The notes beneath the pieces are model-generated. The model worked only from the letters and a program-made list of their open reading frames with translations. It searched no databases and had not been told where the DNA came from. Source: Orychophragmus violaceus (lineage: Eukaryota; Streptophyta; Magnoliopsida; Brassicales; Brassicaceae). From it: 64,000 nt of DNA. Positions 12,090-23,486 of this stretch are shown here, piece by piece. The first letter of the stretch is position 1, and each line of letters starts with the position of its first letter. The stretch lies in assembly GCA_030180135.1 (NCBI GenBank), contig CM058239.1, positions 59,165,246 to 59,229,245 of the forward strand, read 5' to 3'. A program made the translations under genes and the position numbers.

Positions 12090-15000
12090 CTTTTTTTTTG
12101 GAATGTCCGTGGCCTAAAAGACCCGGACAAGCATAATGCTTTCGACAATGGCTAATAAGTCATCAACCCATTTTTGGTTCCTCAAGGAAACTAACCTGGA
12201 TCACCTGATGTCTAAGATCTGTCGTGGCTGGTCTTATAGTTCAAACCACTTATCTGATGAGGATGGCCATATTGTTGTAATCTGGAAAGACCCTGTTGCG
12301 GTTCAAATTATTCACCAATCGCGGCAGACCCTCACTTGTGAGGTTAAGCTACCAAATGCCATCAAGTTTGTATACACTTTTGTCTACGCTTCAAATATAA
12401 GAGGAAAAAGATCATACATGTGGATTGAGCTAATTGATATTCAGCAGTCTCTCTCTTTATCGTCCGTTCCTTGGATGGTTGGAGGCGATTTCAATCAAGT
12501 TAGACATCCTGCAGATCACTCTCTCATTGATGTTAACACTTTTGATAACCACATGATCGAGTTCAATGATTGTCTCCTTCAACCTGGTCTCTTTGATTTT
12601 CGCTTTCAAGGCCCTTTGTTCACCTGGTCAAACCATCAGCATATATAAATTCTTTTTCTAAGAAACTAGACCGTCTCCTTGTCAACAACCTTATCATAGC
12701 CTCCTTCCCAAATGTTGTTACTACCTTTCTCCGACCAAACTGTTCTGACCATTTCCCTTGCCTCCTCGACCTATCCCACCTTCACCCTAGAGCCGATACT
12801 AAGCCTTTCCAATTCCTTAACTATCTTACCAAACACCCTAATTTCCAGCAGGTTGTTATGGATGCTTCGTTTCAAGTCGGAAATTCTACTTTGAACCTTA
12901 CTTCCCTGTGTTGGAAACAAAAGAATATCAAGAGTGCACTAAAACAACTTAATAAAGATAATTTCTCAAATATTTAGGAAAGAGTTTGTGAGGCTAACCA
13001 TCGTTTGTTAGATGTGCAGGTGCAGACTTTTAGTAATCCTTCTCCTATCCTTTATCAGCTAGAAAGAGATCTTTATCTCAAATGGTCTGTCTTGAGGCAA
13101 ATCGAAGAAGGCTATTTCCATCAGAAATACATAGTTCAATGGCTAAGAGAAGGTGACCAGAACACCCCATACTACTCGAGAATCTGTCAAACTCGCCAAA
13201 GTTATAACTCCATCCGGTCCTTTACCCTTCCATCTGGTTTGTTGATAATTGATCCTGAGGAAATGAGCTTGCTTTCGATCGCGCATTTTAAAAACATCCT
13301 TGAACCAGTTGCCCTGCCTTCTACGGTGGCTTCTCCGCCATAATGGTTTCAAGAAATTTCACCTTTCTCTTGCTCCCCTGCTCAGCAAAAATCATTGTCC
13401 TCCGTCCCTTGCTGCGCTGAAATTACAAATATAATCCTTAAACTTAATCCTCGGAAAGCTCCTGGTCCGAACGGTTTATCTTCAGGGTTTTACAAAGCTT
13501 GCTGGAGCCTGGTGAAGAGGTGGTGACTTCGATCAGCCACTTTTTCACTCTTCTTTCATGCCATCTTCTACAAATGCCACTATCTTGGCCCTTGTTCCCA
13601 AAAGACCAGGTGCCTCAATGGTTTCTGATTTTTATCCTATCACTTGTCACAATACGCTGTATAAGACGGTCTCAATGCTACTGTTGAAACGTTTGAAACC
13701 TATTCTCCCTTCCCTAATCTTGAAAAACCAAACAGCCTTTGTTAATGATCGACTTCTGATTGAGAATACAATTCTTGCGGGTGAGCTAGTCAATGGCTAT
13801 CACAAATCTAAAGGCCCAAAGAGTATAACTATTAAAGTTGATATAGAAAAAGCCATTGAAACTATATCTTGGGAGTTCCTATTTAAATGTCTCCAAGGTC
13901 TAAGGTTCCCTGTTGTTTATCTAAGTTGGCTGAAGGCTTGTGTTTGTTCTGCTAACTACACAGTGGGTTACAATGGGATGATTAATGGCTACTTCAAGGG
14001 TAAAAAGGGTCTGAGGCAAGGAGACCCTTTGTCTCCCTACCTGGTTTTGATTGCTATGAATATTTTTTCCCTAATGTTAAATCAAGCAGCAGAACAAGGA
14101 AGATTTGGTTATCATCATATGTGTGAATCAACAAAAATTACTCACCTTTGCTTTGCAGATGACCTGCTTATCTTTACCGATGGTACTCTTAATTCTGTCC
14201 AGCAAGTGCTTCAAGTGTTACGTGAGTTTGAGCTGCGCTCGGGATTGGCAATGAGCGTCCAAAAATCCCCCTTCTTTGCATCAGGCCTGTCGGACAATGA
14301 ATTGGATCGCATTAAGTTCTCCACAGGAATGCCAAATGAGGTATTTGCATAAGGCTTGCCAGTGAGGTATTTGGGCATTCCTTTGTGTACTAAGAAGCTT
14401 AGTGTTGTGAATTGTGAGGTGCTTATTCAACAGGTGAAAGGAAGACTTACAAACTAGAGTGTCAAAACGCTCTTGTTTGCTGGCTGTCTTTTTGTGGAGT
14501 TTTCTTATGGAAGGGGAACTTGGAAGCTAATCATAATGCTAGAGTGTCTTGGGAGGTTGTGACCATAACTAAGGAAATGGTGGTTTGGGGATTAAAGACT
14601 TACACACTTGGAACAAGACGAGCACTCTTAAGCTGATTTGGCTTCTTTTCTTTCAATCAGGTTCAGTATGGGTGGCGTGGTTCAGGGAAGAAGTGCTTAA
14701 AGGTTTACTATCTAATTTCTGGAGTGTTAAGCCAAACCAAAAGAACACTTGGCTTGCTAACAAATTAATCAAAAGCAGAGGAGATATCTATACCTGGATT
14801 AAGCTGAAGGTGGGCCATGGTCAGAGTTGCAGGTTCTGGTATGATCAATGGTCTCCGTTTGGCTGCCTGCACGACTACTTGAAGGATGAGATGCACTCAC
14901 GGCTGGGTTTATTGGACAGTGTCTCCCTTTCTTCGTTTTTCAGTCATGGACAATGGCTCATTCCGGCACCTCGATCAGAAAAGCAAGTTAGCATTCACAT

Positions 15001-15640
15001 TTTCTTAACTACTCTGAATTTAACTAATGCGGAGGACAATTATGAATGGATCATAAAAGATCAAAGGAGTCTACGTTATTCGATAAGGGAAGTATACACT
15101 GAGCTTCGAGGAGCTATGGACAAGGTACCTTGGGTGAAAACTGTTTGGACAGTGGGTGGTATCCGAAACACAATTTTCTTGCTTGGCTCTTTGTTCTGAA
15201 TAGGAGCCCTACAAGAGATCGAATAATTAGTTGGGGTTTACAATCAGACCCGAAATGTCTGTTATGTGATGCGGAAAGCGAGTCGAGGAATCACATGTTC
15301 TTCGAATGTGTCTACTCATGGGAAGTCTAGCATCCTCAATCTTCTCGCATGGACTTTAATTCTCAAAGACGGTGGAATGGTTTGTTGACTCAATTGCAGG
15401 ATTTACAGGGAAACCGTTACTTTAAGCGATTGATAAGACTACTATGGCAAGTGTGTATTCACTGGCTATGGGCGGAACCAATGGTAGGTTACACATGAAT
15501 ACATTCAGGCTAACTGTGATCCTGCGTCACCTGATTAACATACATGTAAAGGAAAGAATTATAACCTTTCGTGACTCAAATCCGACTGCCTCTTCTGCAC
15601 TGATGAAGCTATGGCTTGCTTCTTCTCCTGCTGATTTGTG
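12090..15640 (+). pseudogene. LINE ORF2 (endonuclease-RT), broken
   Basis: Would nick the target and copy LINE RNA into DNA. Order: APE-type endonuclease from FWNVRGL (about 12096, then a frame change) through PWMVGGDFNQVRHPADHS (about 12470-12530) to FTWSNHQ (12640); linker 12700-13340; RT 13430-14450 with NQTAFVNDRLLIENTILAGE, RQGDPLSPYLV and the catalytic box LCFADDLLIF (about 14148-14178); a zf-RVT-like region with CLLCDAESESRNHMFFEC (about 15258-15312). At least seven stops or frameshifts interrupt it. The RT motif is intact but cannot be expressed. No C-terminal RNase H seen, unlike the LINE at 37320. Confidence 0.88.
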
Positions 15641-15969
15641 ATCGACATCAATCGCTTCTTTTTGTGTCGATTGATTCTCGATCATGATCTTCTTACCCGT
15701 CGTGCTTCATCTCGCTTCTGCTTTGTTATCGGAACACTCGACCTTCGAGCTTCTAGGGGCTTCGATTGTGTTTAAGCTACGACCAAACATTGGTAATTTG
15801 GAATCAATATTCCATTATGGGCCAGTATTACTTAAGTTCATCTTGACATGTGGGGATGGGTTTTTTTTAGGCTTTATCTAACTATAGCCTATGGGCTTGT
15901 AAACTTTTTTCAGTCTCATGCTTTTAATATGAAAACCTTATTCAAAAAAAAAAAACATAATATCGATCT

Positions 15970-16140
15970 CCTGTCCATAATCTCGGCAATTCCATACAGA
16001 GTGGTTAAACGAGTAATACAACCAAACACTGTTAAAGAAACCAACTTGATCATGATTATTTACGGTCCAAAAATTCATAAATCAGAACAAAGTTATTTCT
16101 AATAGCGTCTTCATCAAAAGCTCCGCCAAAGTATGCGAAT
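15970..16140 (-). pseudogene. AP2M: captured AP2M gene, 5' exons
   Basis: The right-hand part of the AP2M copy, cut from the rest by the LINE. The exon at 16140-16065 reads FGGAFDEDAIRNNFVLIYE and FLD, then a GT donor, matching the N-terminal longin-like part of AP-2 mu with one conservative change (Leu to Phe). The next exon starts at about 15985 with EIMD and is interrupted at the LINE target site. An in-frame stop lies just upstream of the first segment. With the exons at 8911-9975, it shows that most of the gene's first two thirds was captured. Confidence 0.8.
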
Positions 16141-16474
16141 CAAAAGAAGTAGTGAGATTTGTATAGACTCGATCTTAGTAAGGTCGATTCAAGAGTCGAA
16201 TAATATCAAGTGTCAGCGACGCTGTGAACATTGCTTTGATTTTCGTCGGTCCATTGTTTGAATTAAATCTGTCGACCAGAACCGAAACATGTCAACGATT
16301 CGACTATATCAAATTCGAAGAATGCAAACCCTCACACCCTAAACTAGGTCCATCAAAACAAAACCTATACTATCAGATCCATAATAAAAAGCTGGAAGTG
16401 GGGGTTTTAAAATCAAAAACCCAGATCTTTAATATAGATTCAATCGCCTGAAACATTTGTGAAATTAGACGAAT

Positions 16475-16477
<3 letters not shown>

Positions 16478-16552
<75 letters not shown>
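16478..16552. repeat. (GA)n microsatellite
   Basis: About 75 bp of pure AG/GA repeat, CT on the minus strand. It lies upstream of the AP2M exons and may be the captured leader. Confidence 0.97.
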
Positions 16553-16554
<2 letters not shown>

Positions 16555-17068
16555 CAAAGGTTATACGGGTGAGGAATTCGCCGGAGACAGAGCAACATAA
16601 GTAGACAAAGCTGCTGGAGGAAGCAACGGGGGATGAAATCACGACTATGGGGGAGGAAGCGATTACGGCCATTGAGGGTTTTCCAGTTTTTCTCGGTGAA
16701 ATGGAAAACGAATGGAGAAGAGAAGTCGACGACAAAGGATTAAGCGAGAGAAGATGACAACCACTTGAGAGAAAGACCCAGGTCGGTCTCCATGTGAGAG
16801 ACATTGAGGAAGAGAAGAAAAGAAACTATATTTTGTTCGAGAAAAAAAGAAAGAGCTACAGGAAACCAAAACAAAGAGGGAAAACTGAAATATTTTTTTG
16901 TGGCACTCCTTTTTCCTAAGTTCAAAGGCGGACAATATAAATATTTTTTTCCCGTTATTATATCAATCAAATATGGCGTTTGTATTTTCGCAAACACTAT
17001 CGTAAACCGGGAGTTATGTCAACTATAAAATAAACATACACAATGCTATCTTCATGGGCTATCTGTAA
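16553..17068 (-). other. possible AP2M leader / CACTA right subterminal
   Basis: On the minus strand, 16670-16560 reads from an ATG through VYLCCSVSGEFLTRITFV, with the spacing of the AP-2 mu N-terminus (aromatic strand, Gly-Asp/Glu turn, Leu, Thr, aromatic), but identity is weak and I do not claim it. From 16990 to the end there are CACTA-style subterminal motifs (aatgctatct, gggctatct). Confidence 0.3.
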
Positions 17069-17085
17069 GACATTTTCCAGTAGTG
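17069..17085. repeat. CACTA right terminal inverted repeat
   Basis: GACATTTTCCAGTAGTG, inverted match to 4338-4354 with two mismatches, followed by target duplication gtg. Confidence 0.8.
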
Positions 17086-17224
17086 GTGAGGGTCGTGTTA
17101 AATGCAACATGCTCTCCTGCAATTATCGTATTGGTCATTTCATTGTCGCCTCTTCTTCGTGCCGAGGTAATGATGGTGGTGATCCTGTCATTGTCGAATT
17201 GCTTCTTGAGTAAGAAATTATTTG

Positions 17225-17387
17225 AACCCCCACAGACAACGCCAATTGTTGAAGGTGTACTTCCACAAGGACTAATTCAACAATTAATCCTAAGTAGGTT
17301 TGGAGTATTTCTTGAAAATAAAGACAATTTTTACATATAACACGAAGATTGAAGTGTGGTCGTCGGGTTGACCGTTTGTTGAGTATG
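17225..17387 (-). repeat. Tat-lineage gypsy primer site and LTR edge
   Basis: On the minus strand an LTR ends ...ACACCTTCAACA at 17247 and is followed by TTGGCGTTGTCTGTGGGGG (17226-17244), close to the TGGCGCCGTCTGTGGG tRNA primer site of many plant gypsy elements. This is the 5' end of the element whose pol lies at 2190-4080; the CACTA splits it. The LTR continues to 17387, is broken by the gypsy at 17388-22508, and resumes at 22514. Its outer edge is not resolved. Confidence 0.55.
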
Positions 17388-17745
17388 TGATGTAGCGTCT
17401 ATTTCATCTTTTGGTGTTTGGTGTTACTAAACCAATCTGGTTTAGTTGGTTTTCGTGTTACTTAAGTACTTCTTATCTTGTTTTAGATTTGGTTTTTATA
17501 GTTGGAAGATTCTAGTTTATCTCCAACATATTTAGGATCCTTGATGTTATCTTCTTAACCCTATAAAAGAAGAGTCAAGATCTTTGTTATCTTTTGGTTT
17601 TTGATCAATAAAATTCAGAGAATTCTCTCTACAAACTAAGACTTTCGTCTCTCCTAGTTCTAAATTGCACTCATGAGAAACAAAGCAACAAAACCGGATT
17701 GATATCCATCGATCTTCAATCTCTTTTTGTGTTACCCCGACATCA
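17388..17745 (+). repeat. gypsy 5' LTR
   Basis: 358 bp, TGATGTAGC...CCCCGACATCA. Has a TATA-like CCCTATAAAAGAAG at about 17560. By eye it differs from the 3' LTR at roughly two dozen positions, so the insertion is old. Confidence 0.92.
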
Positions 17746-17747
17746 GT

Positions 17748-17757
17748 TGGTATCAGA
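17748..17757 (+). promoter_or_regulatory. primer binding site (initiator Met tRNA)
   Basis: TGGTATCAGA two bases after the 5' LTR, the usual initiator-Met tRNA complement; later bases have drifted. Confidence 0.8.
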
Positions 17758-17776
17758 TTCGTTTCGATTCCTAGCC

Positions 17777-18830
17777 ATGCCTCCGAAAAAGACACTCCTA
17801 CAACATCTGGCTGAACACGATGATGCGTTCCGAGGAGCCCTCGATGCGTTTCAGCAATATATGCGACATGCCCTGCGTACTACGGTGGAAGAAGCGGTCA
17901 GAACAGCACTCGACGGTCGTGATGCGCGTCGAACAGATGCGCTCTTCCCTCGTGATAACCCCGTTGTTTGAAGCGTTTGATGATGTCGTAGCAATAATGA
18001 CAATATGGCGAATCCATTCGCCCATGTGCAGGATCCGGCACCAAAAGTTACGGTAGTGGCTGCACCGCGTGGTGATAACAGACATTGGGAAACTGGGTTC
18101 AAGTTGGATTTACCAGAATTACAGAAGGGTTACAACCTGAAGAATTTCTGGATTGGATCTACAACATTGAGGAACTTATAGAGTTCAAACATGTGCCAGA
18201 TGACATGCGTGTTCCCCTAGTGGTGACTCGTTTCAAAGGACGAGCTTCTGCGTGGTGGCACAGCTCAAAGCGCATCGTCTTCAGGCGGGAAAACCGCGAA
18301 TCTTGTCTTGGGATAAATGTCAGCAGAACATGAGGAAAGCCTTTTTGCCATACAATTATACACGCACCATCTATACTCGTTTTCAGAATCTTCGCCAAGG
18401 AGTTTGATCAGTCGACGATTATGCATCTGAATTCTTTGCTCTCATGGCTCGAGCTGAAACAATGGAAACAGAGGAGCAATTGGTATCACGGTTTATTGGT
18501 GGGCTGCGATAACAAATTCAAAATCTGTTATTGCAGTTTAACCCATGTTCAGTATCCGAGGCTCATCAGCGAGCTTCGCTTATTGAGCAGACCTTGCAAA
18601 ATACACATGCAGGTTGGTCGTCACGCTCTCGCACCTCATCGAGTGATCTGGTTACCTTAACATAGACGCCGATATCTTATGGGTCACAACTCCGATCGAC
18701 CAACACTACTTTGTACACTTCCTCCAATCGAAATCCTCGTGTCCCAGCGTTCAAATGTTTCAACTGTGGAGAACAAGGACATCAACAGTCTGAGTGTACG
18801 AAGAGTAATCACAGATTGCTCTATGGTGAT
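17777..18830 (+). pseudogene. gypsy gag, broken
   Basis: Capsid-type protein. It opens at ATG 17777 (MPPKKTLLQHLAEHDDAFRG), runs through the gag core with PEEFLDWIYNIEELIEF and VPLVVTRFKGRASAWWHS (about 18140-18260), and ends with a CCHC zinc knuckle CFNCGEQGHQQSEC (18757-18798). Frames change near 17970, 18300 and 18660 and stops interrupt it, so it is inactive. Confidence 0.85.
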
Positions 18831-18959
18831 GATGAACCTCATTACGATGATTATGGAGACAATCACGAGATCTTGGATGAAGAAGATCTTTCGGGAGATA
18901 CAAGCACCTTCCTCGTGGTCCAACGTAGTTACCATCTTCCTCACGGAGTAGAGGAATCT

Positions 18960-21900
18960 TGGCTTCGCACAAACATTTTCCAATCGTCCTGCACGATACA
19001 AGGAAAGGTGTGTCGCTTCATGGTGGACTCAGGAAGTTGCACCAATGTGATTTCCGAGGAAGCGGTGCATAAACTCGCGTTGTTTACATAACCTCATCCG
19101 GTCCCTTATCGACTGGTATGGCTGAATACTCAAACTAATTTGAGAATTTCTAAGCGTTGTCAGGTACCTTTTTCGGTGGGGTCTAGTTACAAGGATCTGG
19201 TCCTATGTGACGCCATTACAATGGATGCTTGTCACTTGTTGGTCGACCGTCCTTCGCAGCTTGATCACCGTACTATGCACGATGGTTAACTAAACACATA
19301 TGCGTTCAACTTTGAGAGTAAACGAATAACGCTGCTTCCCTCCCAAGAGGTTGCGCCGTCTACAATGGTTTGTGCAGAGCCGGTGACTCCTCCTCCTACA
19401 TAGCCACTCGTGAAACCAGCTTTGTTTCTCAACCTGGCCAACTTCACTCGGGAATTGAGCTCGTCTGACACGGTTTACGCGATATTGACAGTGACACCAT
19501 CTGTGGTCTGTTCTTCGTCGATTCCTCCTGATTTTGGTGCGCTACTTGAGGAATTTGCGGATGTGTTTCCATCTGAACTTCCGAATGTGTTACCACCTCT
19601 ACGTGATATTCAACATCATATAGATTTGGTGCTAAGTGCAGCTCTCCCAAACCGGCCTCATTATAGAATGAGCCCCACAGAACACGACGAGTTGCGCATA
19701 CAGGTTGAGGATCTTCTTGCCAAGGGCCACATGCGGGAAAGTTTAAGTCCTTGCGCAGTTCCAGCTCTTTTGATTCCCTAAAAGGATGGATATTGGCGTA
19801 TGTGTGTTGACAGTAGAGCCATCAACAAGATTAATGTCCGTTATCTTTTCCCGATCCCTCTTCTGGATGATTTACTTGATCAATTTGGGTGTGGAACGAT
19901 TTTTTCGAACCTAGATTTAAAGAGTGGCTATTATCAAATACGGTTCGTCCTGGTGATGAATGGAAAACAACTTAAAAAACACGAGAGGGGTTGTTTGAAT
20001 GGCTGGTTATGCCTTTTGGCTTGTCGAATGCACCTAGCACGTTTATGCGAGTCATGAACCAGACACTTCACCTGTTTATCGATAAGTGTGTCATGGTTTA
20101 TTTTGATGATATTCTCAAATTCAGCTCGTCATTGGCAGATCACCTAGTCGACCTATGTGCGGTACTGGTTTTCTTGCAGCAAGAACAACTATTTGGGGCG
20201 TTAAAGAAGTGTTCCTTAGGCGCGTCAAAGGTCCTATTCTTAGGATATATTGTCTCCAGAGATGGTTTGTCCGTCGATCTAGCTAATGTAGAGGCCATAC
20301 GGTCGTGGTATCCTCCTACGTCGGTGTTTGAGGTGCGTAGTTTTCATGGTTTAGCCTCTTTTTACAGACGCTTCGTGCCGCATTTCAGTAGCATAATGTC
20401 GCCAATCACTGACTGCATAAAGTCTCCATCCTTCGTGTGGACCGAGGATGCAAACAAGGCATTTGAGATAATCAAACACAAGCTAACAACCGCAACGATT
20501 TTAGCCTTGCCCAACTTCACACTCCCATTTAAGCTTCATTATGATGCTTCAAAGACCGGGATTGGAAGCGTTTTAAGTCAGCAAAGCAGACCAATTGCCT
20601 TTTACATTGAGAAGATTGCGGGTTCACGCGGTCGCTATAGCACCTATGATGTCGAATTGTATGCCGTGGTTCAAGCTGTTAAGCATTGGCATCATTACCT
20701 ATTTCATCGCGAGTTCGTACTCTACACTGACCATGATGCACTGAAAGATATGGTTTCACAGGATAAGGTTTCATCACGTCATGCTTCGTGGTTCGCGTAT
20801 TTTCAGCAGTTCACGTTCGTGATTAAACACACATCGGGTACTCTCAATAAAATCGCGGATGCCCTGAGTCGTCATCATTCTAGGTTGACCGCCCTTCATG
20901 TCTCGGTCACGGGTTTTGCGGCACATGATCTATACCCGACTGATCGATATTTTGCGAAGATCATGGTGGATGCTCAGAACAGAACAAGTGCCAATTTCTT
21001 TGTTGTTGATGGATTTTTGTTTCGTGGTGTTCAGCTCTGCATTCCAGAGTGTAACTTGCGACTTCATATCATCAAAGAACTACATTCGGAAGGACACATC
21101 GGGCGTGATAGGACAATGCAAGTGGTCTCGGCTTCTTATTTCTAGCCGACTATGCGTAGAAATGTCGAGCGCTTCGTCCAACGCTGCGTGGTGTGTCTTT
21201 CCTCTAAGGAACATGCTTCGAATGCAATATTATATCTGCATTTACCCATCCTTACTAACCTGTGGACTGATATTAGCATGGACTTTGTCCTCGGCCTTCC
21301 TTGAACACAACGAGGTCATGACTCAATCTTTGTGGTCATGGACAGGTTTTCGAAAATGGCCCATTTATTCCATGTAAGAAGACGACGGATGCTTCTCAGG
21401 TTGCAATTCTGTTCTTTCGTGAAATATACATGTTGCATGGGTTGCCAACTTCGATTGTTTCTGATCGTGATTCGAGATTCCTTAGAAACTTTTGGCGATC
21501 TATGTGGTGTTTACTGCATACCAACTTGGACATGAGTTCAGCATATTATCCTCAATCGGATGGCCAAATCGAGGTAGCTAACAAATCTTTAGGTGACCTC
21601 TTACACTGCTTGGTGGGTGACAATATCAAGTCGTGGGATTCTATTCTCTGCCAAGCTGAGTTCGCTCATAATCGTGCTCTAAACCAAAGTACATGGTTCA
21701 GTCCGTTTCACATTGTGTATGGCTCATCACCTCGTGGTCCTTTGGACCTTGGTGTTGCCCCGGACAGGACTCGATTCCATGGCCGAGCGTGTGATTTCGT
21801 AGAGGAGTTCATGGATTTACATTCCACAGTGCATTCCAACCTGGAACGGATGACTGCGAAATACAAAGTTGTCACGGATGCTCATCGTCGTGATCTGCAT

Positions 21901-22110
21901 TTCAGTGTGGGAAACAAAGTATGGTCAGTGCTGATGAAGGATCTTATTCCTCCAGGAACATATAACAAGCTGAAGGCATGACGTATTAAACCATTGGAGG
22001 TATTGGAAAAAATTAATAGTATTGCTTATAGGCTTCGACTTTCTCCAACGATGAACACAACTGATGTCTTTAATGTGAAGCATCTAACCCCGTTTGAAGA
22101 TCAGTCCGAT
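18960..22110 (+). pseudogene. gypsy pol (PR-RT-RH-IN), broken
   Basis: Order: protease with FMVDSGSCTNVISEEAV (about 19018-19070); RT from PNRPHYRMSPTEHDELRIQV (about 19650) through the catalytic box VMVYFDDILKFSS (20090-20130) to LGYIVSRDGLSVD; RNase H with LHYDASKTGIGSVLSQQSRP and YAVVQAVKHWHHYL (20530-20700); integrase HHCC finger with LHSEGHIGRDRTM (about 21080) and core with SDRDSRFLRNFW and AYYPQSDGQIEVANKSLGDL (21450-21600); then a C-terminal segment ending VFNVKHLTPFE (about 22065-22098). One 384-codon frame (19991-21145) survives; frameshifts and stops elsewhere, for example at 19780 and 21145, disable it. Confidence 0.9.
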
Positions 22111-22152
22111 GTTGAACATTCGGGAACAAATTTTTCTCTACCCCGGGGGACC

Positions 22153-22508
22153 TGATTAGCAATATTTCATCTTTTGGTGTTTGGTGTTACTAAACCAATC
22201 TGGTTTAGTTGGTTTTCGTGTTGCTTAAGTAATTCTTATCTTGTTTTAGATTTGGTTTTTATAGTTGGAAGATTCTAGTTTATCTCCAACAACTTTAGGA
22301 TCCTTGATGTTATCTTCTTAAACCCTATAAAAAAGAGTCAAGATCTTTCTTATCTTTTTATTTTTGATCAACAAATTTCTGAGAATTCTCTCTAAAAACT
22401 AAGACTTTCGTCTCTCCTAGTTGTAAATTGCACTCGTGAGAAACAAAGCAACGAAACCAGATTGAAATCCATCGATCTTCAATCTCTTTTTGTGTTACCC
22501 CGACATCA
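22153..22508 (+). repeat. gypsy 3' LTR
   Basis: 356 bp, TGATTAGCAATATTTC...CCCCGACATCA, directly after a purine/pyrimidine-symmetric GGGG tract and followed by target duplication gtatg. Confidence 0.92.
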
Positions 22509-22836
22509 GTATGTCATCATTTAGACAAGTTTGAAAGAGACAAAAAGTTTAGATTTCGACTACTGATAATGTAATAACCAATTCCTCTATTCTAATTATT
22601 GAAGTTAAAGATAAAGTTTTTTCTAGCATGAAAATTGTATTTATAATAGATCGTATTAGGTTAAAACTATCCTTATCTGGCCAAGAATATCAGATTGAGA
22701 GCCAGATTTCGTAGAATTCTTCTTTTTCGGAGATTGGTCATGATTTCCTTCTTTTTTGGAGATTAGTCTTGATTTCATTAGATTTCAGCGATAAATATAT
22801 ATTTTCTTCCTTTTAAGAGCTACTTTATGTCACTTA

Positions 22837-23483
22837 GGGTGTGATTGGAGAGAGCTTTCCAAGCTTTCCACAGCCCTATATCTGTCTACAGTATTAAAAC
22901 CAAGGCAGTCATGCTTTATAAATAAAAATCTGTCCACAGATTTTTTCTTCTAATTTTCTTTCTTTTTCAGCTGTAGAAAGAAAAGAAGGTACAACCCAGA
23001 TTTTGAAACTGTGAAGAATATTTATATTTATCTCACCTTTTTCCAAAAACAATTTATAAACAAGAAAATTCTCGAATACTTGCGTTTGCATTTTTACTCT
23101 CACATCTCTTAATTAAAGCACATATATGTGATATATATCATTTAAGCTTAAAATATTGTTTTTTATATTTTGTAGATATTGGCAATTACACTTTATATAT
23201 TTTGTAGATATGACAAATAATTAATATATTTAATATTTACTTTATTTCTAAGTATGTAAATAAGTTATATTAATATATATTAATATATTTAAATATGTAT
23301 ATAAATTATTAATTTACATTATACTACATTTATTTACCAATCGTGCTTTTATTTTTTAATAACCAAAAATAAACTTCTACAGCTAGTATCCTACAGCTTA
23401 AATCTTACAGCTAGAACAAAAAATTCTACAGCCAGAATTATACAGCTAAAAAACGAAAGCTACAGTTAATACCAATCAGACCC
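22837..23483. mobile_element. PIF/Harbinger-like MITE
   Basis: 647 bp with ends GGGTGTGATTGG and CCAATCAGACCC (one mismatch in 12) and a 3-bp duplication tta on both sides (22834-22836, 23484-23486). TWA duplications and GGG...CCC ends fit PIF/Harbinger MITEs. The interior is AT-rich and non-coding, with several scattered 'tacagct' repeats towards the right end. It sits in the residual LTR of the Tat-lineage gypsy. Confidence 0.8.
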
Positions 23484-23486
23484 TTA

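Larger units (their letters stand above)
10041..15953 (+). mobile_element. L1-type LINE, near full length
   Basis: Non-LTR retrotransposon of 5.9 kb on the plus strand, ending in an A tract (15944-15955). It is flanked by a 16-bp target duplication with one mismatch: aacataatctcgatct (10025-10040) and aacataatatcgatct (15954-15969). It contains ORF1 with a CCHC knuckle and ORF2 with endonuclease, reverse transcriptase and a C-terminal zinc-binding region; both are broken. The target is an exon of the captured AP2M copy, giving the order CACTA capture, then LINE. Confidence 0.9.
17388..22508 (+). mobile_element. short-LTR Ty3/gypsy element, decayed
   Basis: Complete structure of 5.1 kb: 5' LTR 17388-17745, 3' LTR 22153-22508, both starting TG and ending CA, and a perfect 5-bp target duplication gtatg (17383-17387, 22509-22513). 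The primer site TGGTATCAGA starts at 17748 and a purine-rich tract (CCCCGGGGGACC) precedes the 3' LTR. Small size, short LTRs and initiator-Met priming resemble the Reina/CRM side of the chromoviruses; lineage is inferred, and no chromodomain is evident. It inserted into the LTR of the older Tat-lineage element. Confidence 0.9.

Noticed and set aside
15640..15680. Palindrome-like GATCGACATCAATCGC and GTGTCGATTGAT near the LINE 3' end as another CGATCG pair
   Set aside because: Too diverged and irregular to count; possibly chance in a short GATC-rich stretch.
8911..16140. Functional AP2M gene
   Set aside because: Missing C-terminal exons, frameshifts, an in-frame stop and a LINE in an exon.
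17699..18102. Overlapping minus-strand frames across the gypsy gag start
   Set aside because: Shadows of the gag coding sequence on the other strand.
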